Part shown: piece after piece, positions 11,503 through 21,581 of the stretch | Numbering within the stretch: position 1 is the stretch's first letter | Layout of the letters: every line of letters begins with the position of its first letter | Origin: Phanerochaete sordida | Taxonomy: Eukaryota; Basidiomycota; Agaricomycetes; Polyporales; Phanerochaetaceae | Length of the DNA: 64,000 bases | Assembly (NCBI GenBank): GCA_019973155.2 | Contig: BPQB01000003.1 | Location: forward strand, 558,001 to 622,000 | Direction of reading: 5' to 3' | Made by a program: the position numbers and the translations under genes | Notes under the pieces: model-generated | Databases searched by the model: none | What the model was told of the DNA's origin: nothing | Seen by the model: only the letters and a program-made list of their open reading frames with translations

Positions 11503-13719
11503 TTAGTCGATGTCCTCCATCGACGGCCGCCGGGGAGTCTCGCCAACGAGGTCGGGAAGGTCGTCGTCATCCTCGGCTGCAGTTGCAGACGGCTGCGCAG
11601 GCGCACCTCGAGGATGGACAGGCACCAGTTCCGGAAGCTCGTCGTCGTCGTCGTCGTGGTCATACCAGGACTCTGTCGAGGACGCATGTAGCACCGTGTC
11701 CCCGACGCTGCCGGCTAAGATTGCGTCTACCAGCGCAGGGAGGTCGTCGTCCACATCGGACTCCTCGAGGGCGGCCTGCGCTGAAGCGCGTGCTGGTGTG
11801 GGAGGACCGTTGCGGCCAACCGGGATCAGCGGAGGCAGCTCATCGTCGTCCTCATCCTCATCCTCGTCGTCTTCCCATTCGCTGCCAGATTCGCTTTCGT
11901 CTTCTAGATCAGGATCAATGTCCATTGTCATGTCCATGATCGGGATCAGAGCTGCTAGCATATTCTCGCGAACTACGGGGTCGATATTGTAGAAGTCTGC
12001 AACGTCGATAGGAGGCCCTCGACTGGGCTGGGGATTTGCGGGTGCAGGCTGAGGTGCACTTCCACTGCTGAGAGCTGGATCAGGAGTGGCATTCGTGGCG
12101 GCGAACTGGTCGGCAACCAGGGGAGGGAGGTCGTCGGCGTCATCGACAGGGGATCCGTTGATATACTCCTCGACCTCTTCCGAGTCAGAATCTGGGGGTT
12201 TTGGTCATTATATGCGTGTTAGACAGAATTTGCTCGGTCACTTACCGGACAGCTCGTCTCCCGCCAGCTTCCTCTCCTCTCGTTCCAGCCATCTTCGGAA
12301 ACTCTTCTGGTGAGGTACACTCCACTTATTGTTGGCAAGCGGATGATTTGAACGTTGCCTTATTTCTCGCAGGAAAGTCAACGTCAAAGAGTCCGGGTCG
12401 ACGTCAAACCGGCATGTCGGACAGGTAGTCTTGCGCTCAAGCCACGGCGAAATGCAGTGAGAGTGGAAGAGGTGCATGCCAGGACATGGAAAAGCGAGGA
12501 TTTTGGCGGCCGAGTCCGATGACTCATCGCCCGCAGGGTAGGGTAGCTCAGCGAACTGAACTATAACGGCTGCTTCCTCGGTTGTAGGATCCAGGAAGCT
12601 TTCCCGACAAACGGCGCAGCCTTCGCTTTCTTCGCCTTCCTGGCCCGCCCTAAGCTTCTCATATCGTCGTACAAGATCTTCGGAGATGACCTCAAGAGAC
12701 TTGGTGATAAGCTCTGCACGTTTGGGATCGGTTTCAGGGATGGCAGGGCTGCCTAGCGCGTCGATAACCTGGCGCATGGTGTTCAGGATGAAGCCAGACC
12801 GATGGTTGGCTGCGCCTGGTGGTGCGATAATTCGGCTTAATGGGTCGGCACCGGGTCCTGCGAGGATGCTGATGGGGTCGAAGTGATCGCCGTCTTCGTC
12901 CCCGCCATTCTCCAAGTCCATCCCCACCCAACCCTCTCTCGCTTCTGCGACTGCCCTTGTCAGCGTCTGCATCAGCCTTGCCGCACCGGGTGGTAGGTTG
13001 GGACCAAGGCGAGGCAGAGAGTTAAATGCGGAGTCTTCATCTGGCCCGTCCTCGCCTCCTCTGCCTTCATCCTCTTCATCCTCTTCATCGCTCTCGTCCT
13101 CGTTACTCTCCTCGTCCGTCCAGCCGTCGTCTGAAGAGTCAGAGACGGTCTGAAGAGAGGGCAGACTCCCTTCGCTCTCATATCCCCCCTCTCCGTCGTC
13201 CCTGACTCTTCGATCTCGCACCGTGGACGGCAGCGGGACGTCAGGTGCAGCACCGGAGGGAGCGCCTGTGAAGTCGCCCTGACTGCCATCTGGAGCGACC
13301 TCGGAAGACGATGAGGAAGACAGAGTGGAGTGTTCCGGTTGCGGGGCTTCATGGTGCACTGGTGGGATGGGCGACTGCACGTCGCTCGGGCTAGTGGGGA
13401 CAGACCCGGACAAAGACTGGCCATTCGTCGTCGTCGTCCGAGATCTGCCACCAGTAGGGCGTATGACGACCGGAATAGATTCAAATGTCGGCGTGGGCTC
13501 AGACAGATCCCGCTGCAAGGCCGCTGTCGCGTCATCTTCGTCGTCCGAGTCGTCCAAGCCGGCAGATAGCGCAGGCATGCTGTTGTCGTCCGCAGCTGCC
13601 TCAGGCGGGGCGGCAGAAGACGACGGTACAGCTTCCCTGGTTTGAGTGGAGCGGATTAGAGATGCTAATGAGAAGAAGCGAGACGAAACAGAGTCATTTC
13701 GATTCTGGTCGTTGCTCAT
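11503..13719 (-). CDS. Large acidic RING-H2 finger protein (putative E3 ubiquitin ligase)
   Basis: Putative E3 ligase of 720 aa. Exons are 13719-12246 and 12191-11503, with a 54-bp intron. The ATG at 13719 (MSNDQNRNDSV) is preferred over the in-frame ATG 53 codons upstream because the extra segment looks non-coding. The first half is Ser/Asp/Glu-rich and disordered. A helical stretch (AELITKSLEVISEDLVRRYE) leads into a RING: CAVC, about 40 residues, then CPGMHLFHSHC, WLERKTTCPTC. The Cys-to-His spacing in the middle (C-x3-H-x2-H-x2-C) is two residues longer than in standard RING-H2. After the RING is a basic segment (KSFRRWLEREERK) and then a very acidic tail with repeated DDDDELPxLVP-type motifs. 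Substrate unknown. Confidence 0.85.
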
Positions 13720-14006
13720 GTCGATGGCGGCGTTGTGGAGGACGAGAGAGGCTGTAATTATCGAAAGACGCTCAGTAGCACGTGCGGCATGAACATGGGC
13801 GTCTCGCGTGCACCGCGGGCCAGTCCCGCAGCGGCCCCACAGACCGACCACCAAGGTGGTTATTCGGACGATATCCACACAAGAGTTACGGTAAGCTACT
13901 GTGTTGCTCTAAGACCAGCAGGCTCTCTGTGTACTAATGTTGTAACAGGCTTGAATTCCATAGTAGCACCAGTCCTTGACTAGCCCTCGATCTCGAGCGC
14001 GACAAT

Positions 14007-16266
14007 ATGCTCAAGGTGTATGTGCAAGACGCGTGTTTGCGCCACCAGTTTATTCGTTCGAAAGACATATCCAACGTCGTTGAGCGGCCACAACGTCTAC
14101 GCGCCGTCAATCTCGGTTTGGCGGCGGCCATGGCTAGGACAGTGGAAGCCAATGGCCACCATGCTCAGTCTACGAAGCAGCCTGCAGAAGACGGGTCTGA
14201 AGACGACCTGACTTTGGCGATAGCACGACTGAATATCTCTCAGCCAGGCGCGCCTCTAGCAGCTGGAGCTATCGAGGTTGTCAAGAGCTCCGCTAAAGTC
14301 ACCCTTCTGGACAATCCTGCGGTCAAGTTCATCCATGGGGACATTGAGGGAGATGTCTACCTCGAAAAGATCATCAAACTTTCGAAGGAAAGCAGAGAGA
14401 AGATTGCATCTGGCGAGAGCGAAATTCCTGAGGGGCTGTCACAAGGCGACCTTTATCGTTCGTGCAGCTTTGTTTATCGGTAGAGCAGTACTCATTTGTC
14501 TGGCCATTCTAGTATGCCCAGAGTCTGTCGACGCGATACAAGGCGCACTTGGCACCGTCTGTGAAGCGGTCGATGATATCATGGATCAGTCTTCGTCTAC
14601 GTCTCGAGCGTTTGTGGCTGTCCGTCCACCAGGCCATCATTGTGGAGAGGTGAAGTGTATCTTTGTATACTGCTCATACTGCTCGTTGATATCGCAATGT
14701 GCAGGACACGCCTTGTGGCTTTTGCTTCGTGAACAATGTTGCCGTCGCAGCTGCTCATGGTGATTTTCTCGCAGCATTCTTGCAGAAAACCAGCGTCTAA
14801 TCTACGCTACACAGCCCATCTGAAGCACGATGTCACTCGCGTGCTCATCTTCGACATCGATCTCCACCACGGTCAGTCAGTATATGTCTCCTATACATAT
14901 CGCACTAAATTCGTATCAGGTAATGGGACGCAGTCAATAATTTGGCAGATAAACGAGGAGACATATCGTGTCAAGCTAGAGGAATCGTATGGCAAACCTC
15001 CTGGAAAGCCCGGCTTGCAAGTCTTCTACGGGAGTCTGCATGACATTTTGTCATTTCCGTGCGAGGTACCTTTCCCCATGGATTGCTCTCATTCAGTCGA
15101 CTTAGTCTTGACGCATAGGACGGCAAATCAGAACTGGTCCAAGCTGCATCCGTGTCCATACACGGTCCGCATGGCCAATTCATCGAGAATATCCATCTGG
15201 AGCCGTATACGACGGAGAAGGAATTCTTCGAGAACGTTTACGAGAAGAAGTATTCGCGTTTGCTCGAGAAAGCCAGAAACTTTATCGACGCGACCGGTGG
15301 CGTCAAGGATGATACCCTAGTATTCATCAGGTGCGTAGCCCCGCAACTTAGGCCCGGATATGCCTTGAGGATTCTCTCAGCTGTGGCTTCGATGCCTGTG
15401 AACACGAGCATGAGTCAATGTCCAGGCATCAACGCAAAGTCCCAGTATCATTCTATCATCGTTTCGCTCGCGACGCCCAGTCGTTCGCCGAGGTCGTCGC
15501 CAAGGGCAAGCTCATAAGCGTCCTCGAGGGTGGCTACAGTGACCGTGCTCTGACAAGCGGGGCCATCGCGCATATTTCTGGGCTGTCGGAGACCGAGAGT
15601 GTCAAGGCGGATCCAAGCTGGTGGGCGCTCGAGAACCTGGTGGCTGTAGGTGTGGAATTCCTCGTAGCGTGCTCCCTTTCTCACTGTCAATTTGCCTAGT
15701 TGGAGAAAGCCACCGCGAAACGGCGAGGCGGCCGGCAATCTCTCACCAGGACTGAACCCTGGTTGGAGCGCACTCTCGAGTTCTTCGCGCAGATCAATAC
15801 AGATCCGCCCCCAGCTGTGCCTCCAACGGCAATGGCCCTCCGCGATCGCTCGACGAAGAATAAGACCAGCGCATCTACCGCTGCCCCGAGGAAGGTTGTC
15901 AAGAAAAGGCCGCAAGATAAGGCTACAATCAAGCAGGAGTTGACAGAACCCGAAACCGCACACGTACCTCGTTCGGACACGGAGCGATCTGCAGACGAGA
16001 GTTCGACGGATGTTGCAAAGAAACCTCGGAGAGTCATTTTGAAGCTCGGCCCCAATCCTGTCGGCGCAAAGGCAGATCCTGATGTACGTGAAGCCTAACA
16101 TGTCGCATTAATGACGATGATGCCCTCACTCCTGGAGCACCACCCGCCTATATTCATGTCTCTATATGCGCAGCCCTTGTCCATGCCGTCGCTATCGCCT
16201 GGAGTTCTTGAGGATGACTTCACGCGGCACTCGGCGTATCCCGACGCCACGAAGGTGGCTGGATAG
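14007..16266 (+). CDS. hos3: Hos3-type histone deacetylase
   Basis: Zinc-dependent histone deacetylase of 599 aa, resembling fungal Hos3. Exons are 14007-14457, 14513-14649, 14705-14759, 14815-14871, 14920-15065, 15119-15330, 15381-15645, 15700-16083 and 16174-16266. Catalytic-domain hallmarks are VAVRPPGHHC (active-site His pair), GFCFVNNVAVAAAHAHL, FDIDLHHGNGTQ (zinc-binding Asp and His) and FISCGFDACEHE. VLEGGYSDRAL marks the C-terminal part of the fold. A basic, Lys/Arg-rich tail follows (KVVKKRPQDKA, KKPRRVILKL) and may target chromatin. The last intron (16084-16173, 90 bp) is longer than the others and the final exon is the least certain. It sits head to head with the RING-H2 gene, 287 bp apart. 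The deacetylase family is certain; the Hos3 class is likely. Confidence 0.9.
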
Positions 16267-16512
16267 ATTTCGGGTACCCACGCTTCGCATTCTCAATCGG
16301 CATTATCTCCAAACATTGCCGAATAATCTGCGGTGCGCCCTCGCTTTGTACCAATGTCTTCGTAGCTTCGGAATCCCCACCAATATCTCGCACACCTTGA
16401 TCCAGATGACACTGGCGTGTCGTACGGATGCCTCTTGGTAGGTCCTGAACGACTTCATGCCTGCTCTTCTGCGGAGCTAGCGGTGTTCAACGGACCAAAT
16501 TCACCGTCCTAG

Positions 16513-17251
16513 CATAGTGAGGGGATCCGACTTCTGCACCGCATCCTGGAACTTCGTCCTCGCGTCGCAACAGATAACAAGACCCCTTGTTCAATAGATG
16601 TGGCCGTCTTCCCGTGCCTTCGTCGCCTCCATGTCCTTGTCGCATTTTAGGACACGCGTCGGCACTGGGCCAAGAACGCGACTCCTCGCGCAATACGCCA
16701 ACATCCGTATACCCCGCGTTGCACGCCGCCGACACGCGACTGCAAGAACCCGCCGTGCTCCTGCATTGCACGTCTCAGGCACGGCAGACCATGCACGACA
16801 CGTGCTCCGCGATGGCTGTATCCGCTCTTACGCTCTATACCTGCTCTTTCCAGCGCTACCCTTGGCCGTCGCCGTTGTTCGAGCTCGACGCGCCGTCCCA
16901 TACTCCGCGATGGCGCACGCGGACCTGGATGCGATACGACAGGCGTTGCCTCCCCTCACCGCGCCGTCGCTCGCCGGGGCATACTTCACGGTCGACCTCC
17001 TCGCCACACTCGCCGCGGGCTGGCCCAGTCTCGGGCAGCTTACAGTCTACGCCGCGGCTCCGCGCGACGTGGGCACGCTCCGCGCGTGGAAGGTGCAACA
17101 CACAGTGCTCGAGGTGCTGACTGTCTGGCGCGGGCCCGCCCTCGCGCACAACGTGGAAGAAATCGCGCCAATCGCGGCGTTCCTGGCGCGTTTCTTCCCA
17201 TACGCCACGACATCGGCGCCGTACTCACCGAGCGAATCGGACGCGGTGTAG
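16513..17251 (+). pseudogene. F-box/LRR-like gene relic with a frameshift
   Basis: Two frames together look like one basidiomycete F-box-type protein. Frame one (16513-16648) reads LLHRILELRPRV and VFPCLRRLHVLVA, then hits a stop. The match continues one base out of phase (HFRTRVGTGPRTR) and stays open to a stop at 17249-17251. The later part has leucine-rich-repeat character (LATLAAGWPSLGQLTVYA) and EEIAPIAAFLARFFP, as at the C-termini of such proteins. No F-box itself was found; a possible older fragment lies at about 16240-16440 in another frame. A one-base loss near 16647 is the simplest reading. A sequencing error, or an intact 218-codon ORF starting at 16598, cannot be excluded. Confidence 0.45.
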
Positions 17252-17876
17252 ACCGGACTGTGCATGTCGTGCAGCGGAGGGGAGACAAGACGGACACCTT
17301 GACACTGTCATCTTGGCGATTTACTGCGTGGTTTGACGGTGACCGATGTGAGCAGCATATATTTGCGCTTGGGACGCCGGACGCGCCAAGTCCGCGGCAC
17401 TAGCACATGCGGTGTGTCATTGCAGTGGTCACAAAGCGTCGTCACTGGCCGATTGTCGTGTGAGCGAGGTTCTTATCGTTCGGCTCTCCGGGCCACAGAC
17501 GGGGATTCGTACCCACAGCAGCGTGCACCTGGCAAAAATCAGCATCCGTATGCATGGCGAGCTGGAAAGTGCGTCGTGGAACACAGTCCTGAGGGCAAGA
17601 GGCTTGCACGGTGGGCATCGGAGTGATCTTCAGTCAAATATGCTGCATTATGTAAGTCTCAAGCACGCATGACTCCAGTCGAGTACATGTAAAAATTATG
17701 ACCTTGGCTCGCGAAGATAAGGCATCTGGAACGATCAAAAGGTGCTGCTCCGGAAGGGTTGATATATACGAAAGTCAAGGGAGATGAACGCATACGTATC
17801 GTAGTGTGGGGGACTGCTTCTTGCCACATACTATTACACTTCTCTTTTCCTTCCTACTTGCATCCGTCCTCCGACG
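17252..17876. other. Convergent intergenic region
   Basis: About 625 bp between the F-box relic and the end of 6-phosphogluconolactonase. Short open frames only. Nothing recognisable was found. Confidence 0.35.
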
Positions 17877-18748
17877 CTATAGCTTGAACGGCGTCTTGGG
17901 GTATTCGACCTTGGAAGCGGCCGCATCGTCCACGAACCAGTAGACCTGGCCGGGGGTGATCGGGCGTACCCTGGACGCGGGGAGCCCCTGTTCGGGGTGG
18001 TCAAGGACGGTGTGGAGGGTGTCGGCCTTGTTCGCGCCGCTGGCGACGAACGCGACGCGCGCGGCGTGGTTGATGACGGGGAACGTGAGCGTGACGCGGC
18101 GCGCTGGGGGCTTGGGCGAGTCGCTGATGAACGCGACCCAGCGGTCGTCCTCAGAGAGGAGGGGGTGGCCCGGGAAGAGCGACGCGGTGTGCCCGTCCGG
18201 GCCGACGCCGAGGAGGACGAGGTCGAAGATGGGGAAGCGCGCCGAGTCCTTGTTTGCGAACTCGCGGATGAGGTCCTTCTCGTACGCATCGGCGATCTCC
18301 TCGAGCGCGTCCTCGTCGTCGCCCTTCATTGCTGCAGGGATCAGGGCGGGGTCGAGCGTGTGGATGTTCTCCTTCGGGATGGGGACCTTGGACCAGATTT
18401 GCTCCTGGCAGAGACGGTGGTTCGAGTCCTCGTCGTCGAATGGGACGATGCGCTCGTCAGCATAGAAGACCTGCCTGCGCTCGGAGAGAGGATCGGGCGT
18501 GTATCAGCCGGGAGAGGACCAAGGGATATGACAGGAGATAGGACGTACCACTTGTCCCACTTGACGCCAGGCTTGTCGATGAGACCGCCGAGCTGGTGTG
18601 GCAGGGAGCCGCCAGAGACGGCGAGGGTGAACCTGCCCTTCTTCGAGATGGCTTCCTTCTGAGATTTTATGATGAACTGGGCGAGGGACTCGACGAGCTC
18701 GTCGGGATTTGAGAAGGAGCAGAGGATGGGGGCGGACGGGGCGTGCAT
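17877..18748 (-). CDS. 6-phosphogluconolactonase
   Basis: Hydrolyses 6-phosphoglucono-delta-lactone to 6-phosphogluconate, the second step of the oxidative pentose-phosphate pathway, in the cytosol. The protein has 265 aa, normal for the family. Exons are 18748-18549 and 18474-17877, with a 74-bp intron. Family signatures visible are LAVSGGSLP near the N-terminus, the ADERIVPFDDEDSNHRL block created across the intron, and FDLVLLGVGPDGHTASLFPG with the substrate-binding GPDGH. VTLTFPVINHA and FVASG follow. The next enzyme of the pathway, 6-phosphogluconate dehydrogenase, is encoded about 10 kb away on the other strand. Confidence 0.95.
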
Positions 18749-19345
18749 CGCGTTAGAGAGAGAGGGGAGATGGGGGGAGGTGCTCGCTGTGCTAGATAGC
18801 GACGGGGTACTGGGAGGTCGGCGGGCAGAAGGGTATGTGGTGAGGACAAGATATGCGCGCCTGGCAAATGGGGTAAGTAGCCAATTGGCCAGGGACGCGG
18901 GAGGGCAGATCCGTGACGTAGGCAACCCCTGGCCTTTTGCGGCAGCACCTTCCCCTCTTGCCGACGCCGGCCGAGCCCGGACCCCGGACGGCCCCACGCT
19001 CCCCGGCACCGCGCTCGCCCTCGTGTCCCAACGGCCAGGGTGCGCCACAAAGGCCCACGCCACGGCCGCCCTCCCGCCGCCTCGCACATGCACCCGCGGA
19101 GGCCCTGACCCCAAAGCGTCGGCCGCCATCGCAGCCATGGCTCCGGCTGCCTGCTGCGACGTTCGCACGGTGCCGCATGTGCAGTCTGCTCAACAAGGCA
19201 AGGCTCCTGCTCCCCGATCCACGTCATGACACAGGAGGCACTGTCGATACCAGATATCGCACTGCGCAGTCCCACGCTCGTTGTATTTATCAGGCACTCA
19301 GCGCTCAGCCTCTACGATCCGGCCGCGTCTCCTCACCACGACGGC
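18749..19345. other. Divergent intergenic region
   Basis: About 600 bp between the divergent 6-phosphogluconolactonase and RBR B genes. It is very GC-rich, which produces several long overlapping open frames on both strands, none with a domain. Presumed to hold both promoters. Confidence 0.35.
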
Positions 19346-19639
19346 ATGGCTGCAGCAAGCGACCTCGAGCTCATCGCCTCGCTCGCCCTCCTCGACATCG
19401 ACTGCGTCCAGGGCTGCCGCAAGGGCAAAGCGCAGGATGGCGCCCCGTTGACCGACGAAGAGCTGGCGTTTCAGCTGTTCGCTGAGGAGGCCAACTCCTT
19501 GCTCGTCGTATCTCGGGACGCCATCCTTGCGGAGAGCATCGACAACGCCCTGCACACCGATCGCACCCTGCTCCGAGCCTATGCGACCGCCGAAGCTCAG
19601 GAAGCCCGGGACAGGACCAAGAGGGGTGCGGTCGTCTAG
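19346..19639 (+). pseudogene. 5' part of RBR ubiquitin ligase B, cut off by the inserted element
   Basis: The ATG at 19346 opens 91 codons that match the N-terminal region of RBR paralogue A: LALLDIDCV, then PLTDEELAFQLFAEEANSLL versus PLSDEEFAMALFAQEAAGLL-like residues in A. At 19619 the reading runs into the left end of the inserted element, adds a few foreign codons and stops at 19637-19639. If the element and one copy of the 10-bp duplication are removed, codon ACC at 19616-19618 is followed directly by the ATG at 20085 in the same frame, and the protein continues into the RBR module. It is therefore a severed first exon rather than an independent small gene. Confidence 0.8.
19609..19618 (+). 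repeat. Target-site duplication, left copy
   Basis: GGACAGGACC directly before the left terminal inverted repeat; identical to 20075-20084. It lies in coding sequence of the RBR B gene (codons for Arg-Asp-Arg-Thr). Confidence 0.9.
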
Positions 19640-20074
19640 TTTTCGACACTGACCGCAAAATCCCCAGGGACCCCGGAGACTGGGGCCCCCTACCAGGTGC
19701 GCCACTTGGCGCCCAGGGAAAAGTGAGGGAGACGGTCGCCCGACGTTCCATAGAGAAAGGTGCGCCGGACGCGCTGCGAGTTGGCGGCTCGCAAAGATAG
19801 CGCGACGTAAAGAGCACGTGACTTATACCTGAAGCAGCAGGTACAATTCTCGCTGCTGTGCTCCGTAGTCACCTCCGTTTATTCTGCTAACTGCTGAGGC
19901 GTACTCAGATACATATTTTCTACAGTTCCATGTAGGGTTTGTAGCGCATAAGGATGTGTAGTAAAACCTTTGCGCAGCACCCAGCAAAATGCGTGTCAAG
20001 GGTCCCCGGACACTACCCCCCCTACCGGCCCTTGCTGAGGTCCGTGTCAGCGATTCGAATCGCGCACCCCTCTT
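19619..20074. mobile_element. Non-autonomous DNA transposon (MITE-like) inserted in RBR gene B
   Basis: The element is 456 bp and bounded by perfect 12-bp terminal inverted repeats: AAGAGGGGTGCG at 19619-19630 and its exact reverse complement at 20063-20074. It is flanked by a 10-bp direct duplication, GGACAGGACC, at 19609-19618 and 20075-20084. It has no coding capacity. Target-site duplications of 9-11 bp are characteristic of Mutator-like elements, so a MULE-derived MITE is the best guess; other superfamilies are possible. Inside, an imperfect direct repeat of about 33 bp occurs near each end (19665-19697 and 19997-20029). The perfect repeats and duplication imply a recent insertion. Confidence 0.9.
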
Positions 20075-20084
20075 GGACAGGACC
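20075..20084 (+). repeat. Target-site duplication, right copy
   Basis: GGACAGGACC directly after the right terminal inverted repeat; identical to 19609-19618. It is followed at once by ATGG, so the ACC of the duplication happens to give the downstream ATG a good initiation context. Confidence 0.9.
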
Positions 20085-21274
20085 ATGGCCTTCTCGCTGT
20101 CGGGTCAGTCGCCCGCGGCTGCGCCCGTTTACTCCGCGCCCGGGAGTCCCGCAATAAGCATCGCCGATCTAGTCGGCAATTTGTCCTTCTATGACAGGTG
20201 GGCTTTCTCATTTATTCGCACGCGATGTGTTGCAGATTTGCGGCTATGACAGTGATGAAGAGAACTCTTCGCCTCAAGCATCGTCCAGTCGGACAGCCAC
20301 GTCAAGGCCCCGAGACGCCAAAGCCCCAGCTAAGTCGTGAGTAGTCTCGTAGCGCCACCTCTCGCTTATCTCACGACGCCTTTCCGTACAGGCCTCAGGA
20401 TTGTGTTATCTGCACCGATCCCATCCGAGGGTCACAAATTCGCGCACCCTGCGGTCACTACTACGATGCTACGTGCCTCGGGGAGCTCTTCCGTGGCGCG
20501 TCAGTCGACGAATCGCTGTTCCCACCGCGGTGCTGCAACCAGCAATTCGTCGTTCAAGAGGTCCGCCGCTTCCTTGGCGAAAAGCTGTACCAGTCGTTCC
20601 AGACCAAGGCGCTCGAGTTCGGTACTGCGAATCGAGTCTATTGTCATCAGCCCTCGTGCTCAGCATTCCTCGGCGCCGCCACGCCCACACCAGTCGCGTT
20701 CTACTGCACAGAGTGCCATACGAACACCTGCGGCCAGTGCAAGCAGAACAGCCACGGTTCCCGCCCGTGTGAGACCGAGCGGGACAGGGAGGTGCTCGCG
20801 CTGGCCGAGCAGGAGGGTTGGAGGCGGTGCCCAGGCTGCAGCCATCTCGTCGAGCTCGCACACGGCTGCTACCACATGACGTGTCGCTGCCGCAAGCAGT
20901 TCTGCTATCTCTGCGGCGCGGACTGGAAGACATGTGGCTGCCCGCAGTGGGAAGAGAACAGGCTCCTCAACGCCGCCGCCGTGCGCGTCGAGAGGCAGAA
21001 TCCGCGCGCCGCCAATCCGCTCAACGTCGACTTCGGTCGGCTTGTCCGCGAGGAGGCTGAACGCCTGCGGACGAATCACGACTGCCAACACCAGTATTGG
21101 CGGTACCGATCTGGCGGGGGACGGTGCGAGAGCTGCTCCTTTATGCTGCCTATGTACCTGTTTGTAAGTTCATCACCACGCCGCGGCACGACCCTGATGC
21201 TAACTGTTGGACTGCAGCGCTGTGCGGGCTGTCAAATGCTCGCCTGCAACCGCTGCAGGCGCAACCGACTCTAG
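20085..21274 (+). CDS. RBR E3 ubiquitin ligase, copy B (catalytic part downstream of the insertion)
   Basis: Open from the ATG at 20085, giving 341 aa. Exons are 20085-20197, 20253-20336, 20392-21163 and 21218-21274. It keeps the complete catalytic module: RING1 (CVICTDPIRG, PCGHYYDATCLGELF, PPRCC), IBR (YCHQPSC, YCTECHTNTCGQC) and RING2 (CPGCSHLVELAHGCYHMTC, with the expected catalytic Cys in HGCYH). Beyond RING2 is an extra C-terminal cysteine module (RCESCSFMLPMYLF, CAGCQMLACNRC, ending RRNRL), common in fungal RBR proteins and absent from copy A. The original start was at 19346, before the transposon. The ATG at 20085 has a good context, so an N-terminally truncated but catalytically complete enzyme could still be made. 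Whether it is expressed cannot be told from sequence. Confidence 0.8.
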
Positions 21275-21581
21275 AGGGCGGCTCGCGGTGTCTCTTGTGA
21301 ACTAGTTCGGCTGCGATCTCATAAGTTCTGCTGAAACGATGTACTGTCCAGCAAGCGGATGTCTGCCCGTTGCGAGAAAGAGACTTCCAACCCTGTACAT
21401 GATTGAACTCTATCACCCACAATTTCGTCTCGGTGCCCCTTCCTGATGGCGACACTGACTCATTCAGACTAACTATCTGCTTTCCCGGATCCACGAGGTC
21501 GCGCTCCCGTATAAAAGGGGCCGTGCGGGGCCTCGAGCCGTCGCCAATGCGTCGCCTCCCCGCACCCCGCCCCCGCCCGCC
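21275..21581. other. Intergenic region with TATA-box promoter
   Basis: About 300 bp between RBR B and the small zinc-knuckle-like gene. Apart from the TATA element listed separately, nothing specific is seen. Confidence 0.35.
21510..21518 (+). promoter_or_regulatory. Probable TATA box
   Basis: TATAAAAGG about 65 bp before the ATG at 21582, in otherwise GC-rich sequence. Confidence 0.5.

Noticed and set aside
18341..19485. Several long overlapping frames on both strands around the 6-phosphogluconolactonase promoter
   Set aside because: Very high GC content makes stops rare; none has a domain and they conflict with each other.
20048..20070. GATTCGAATC inside the element, resembling a tRNA B-box
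   Set aside because: No cloverleaf or A-box could be built around it; it is a short palindrome next to the inverted repeat.
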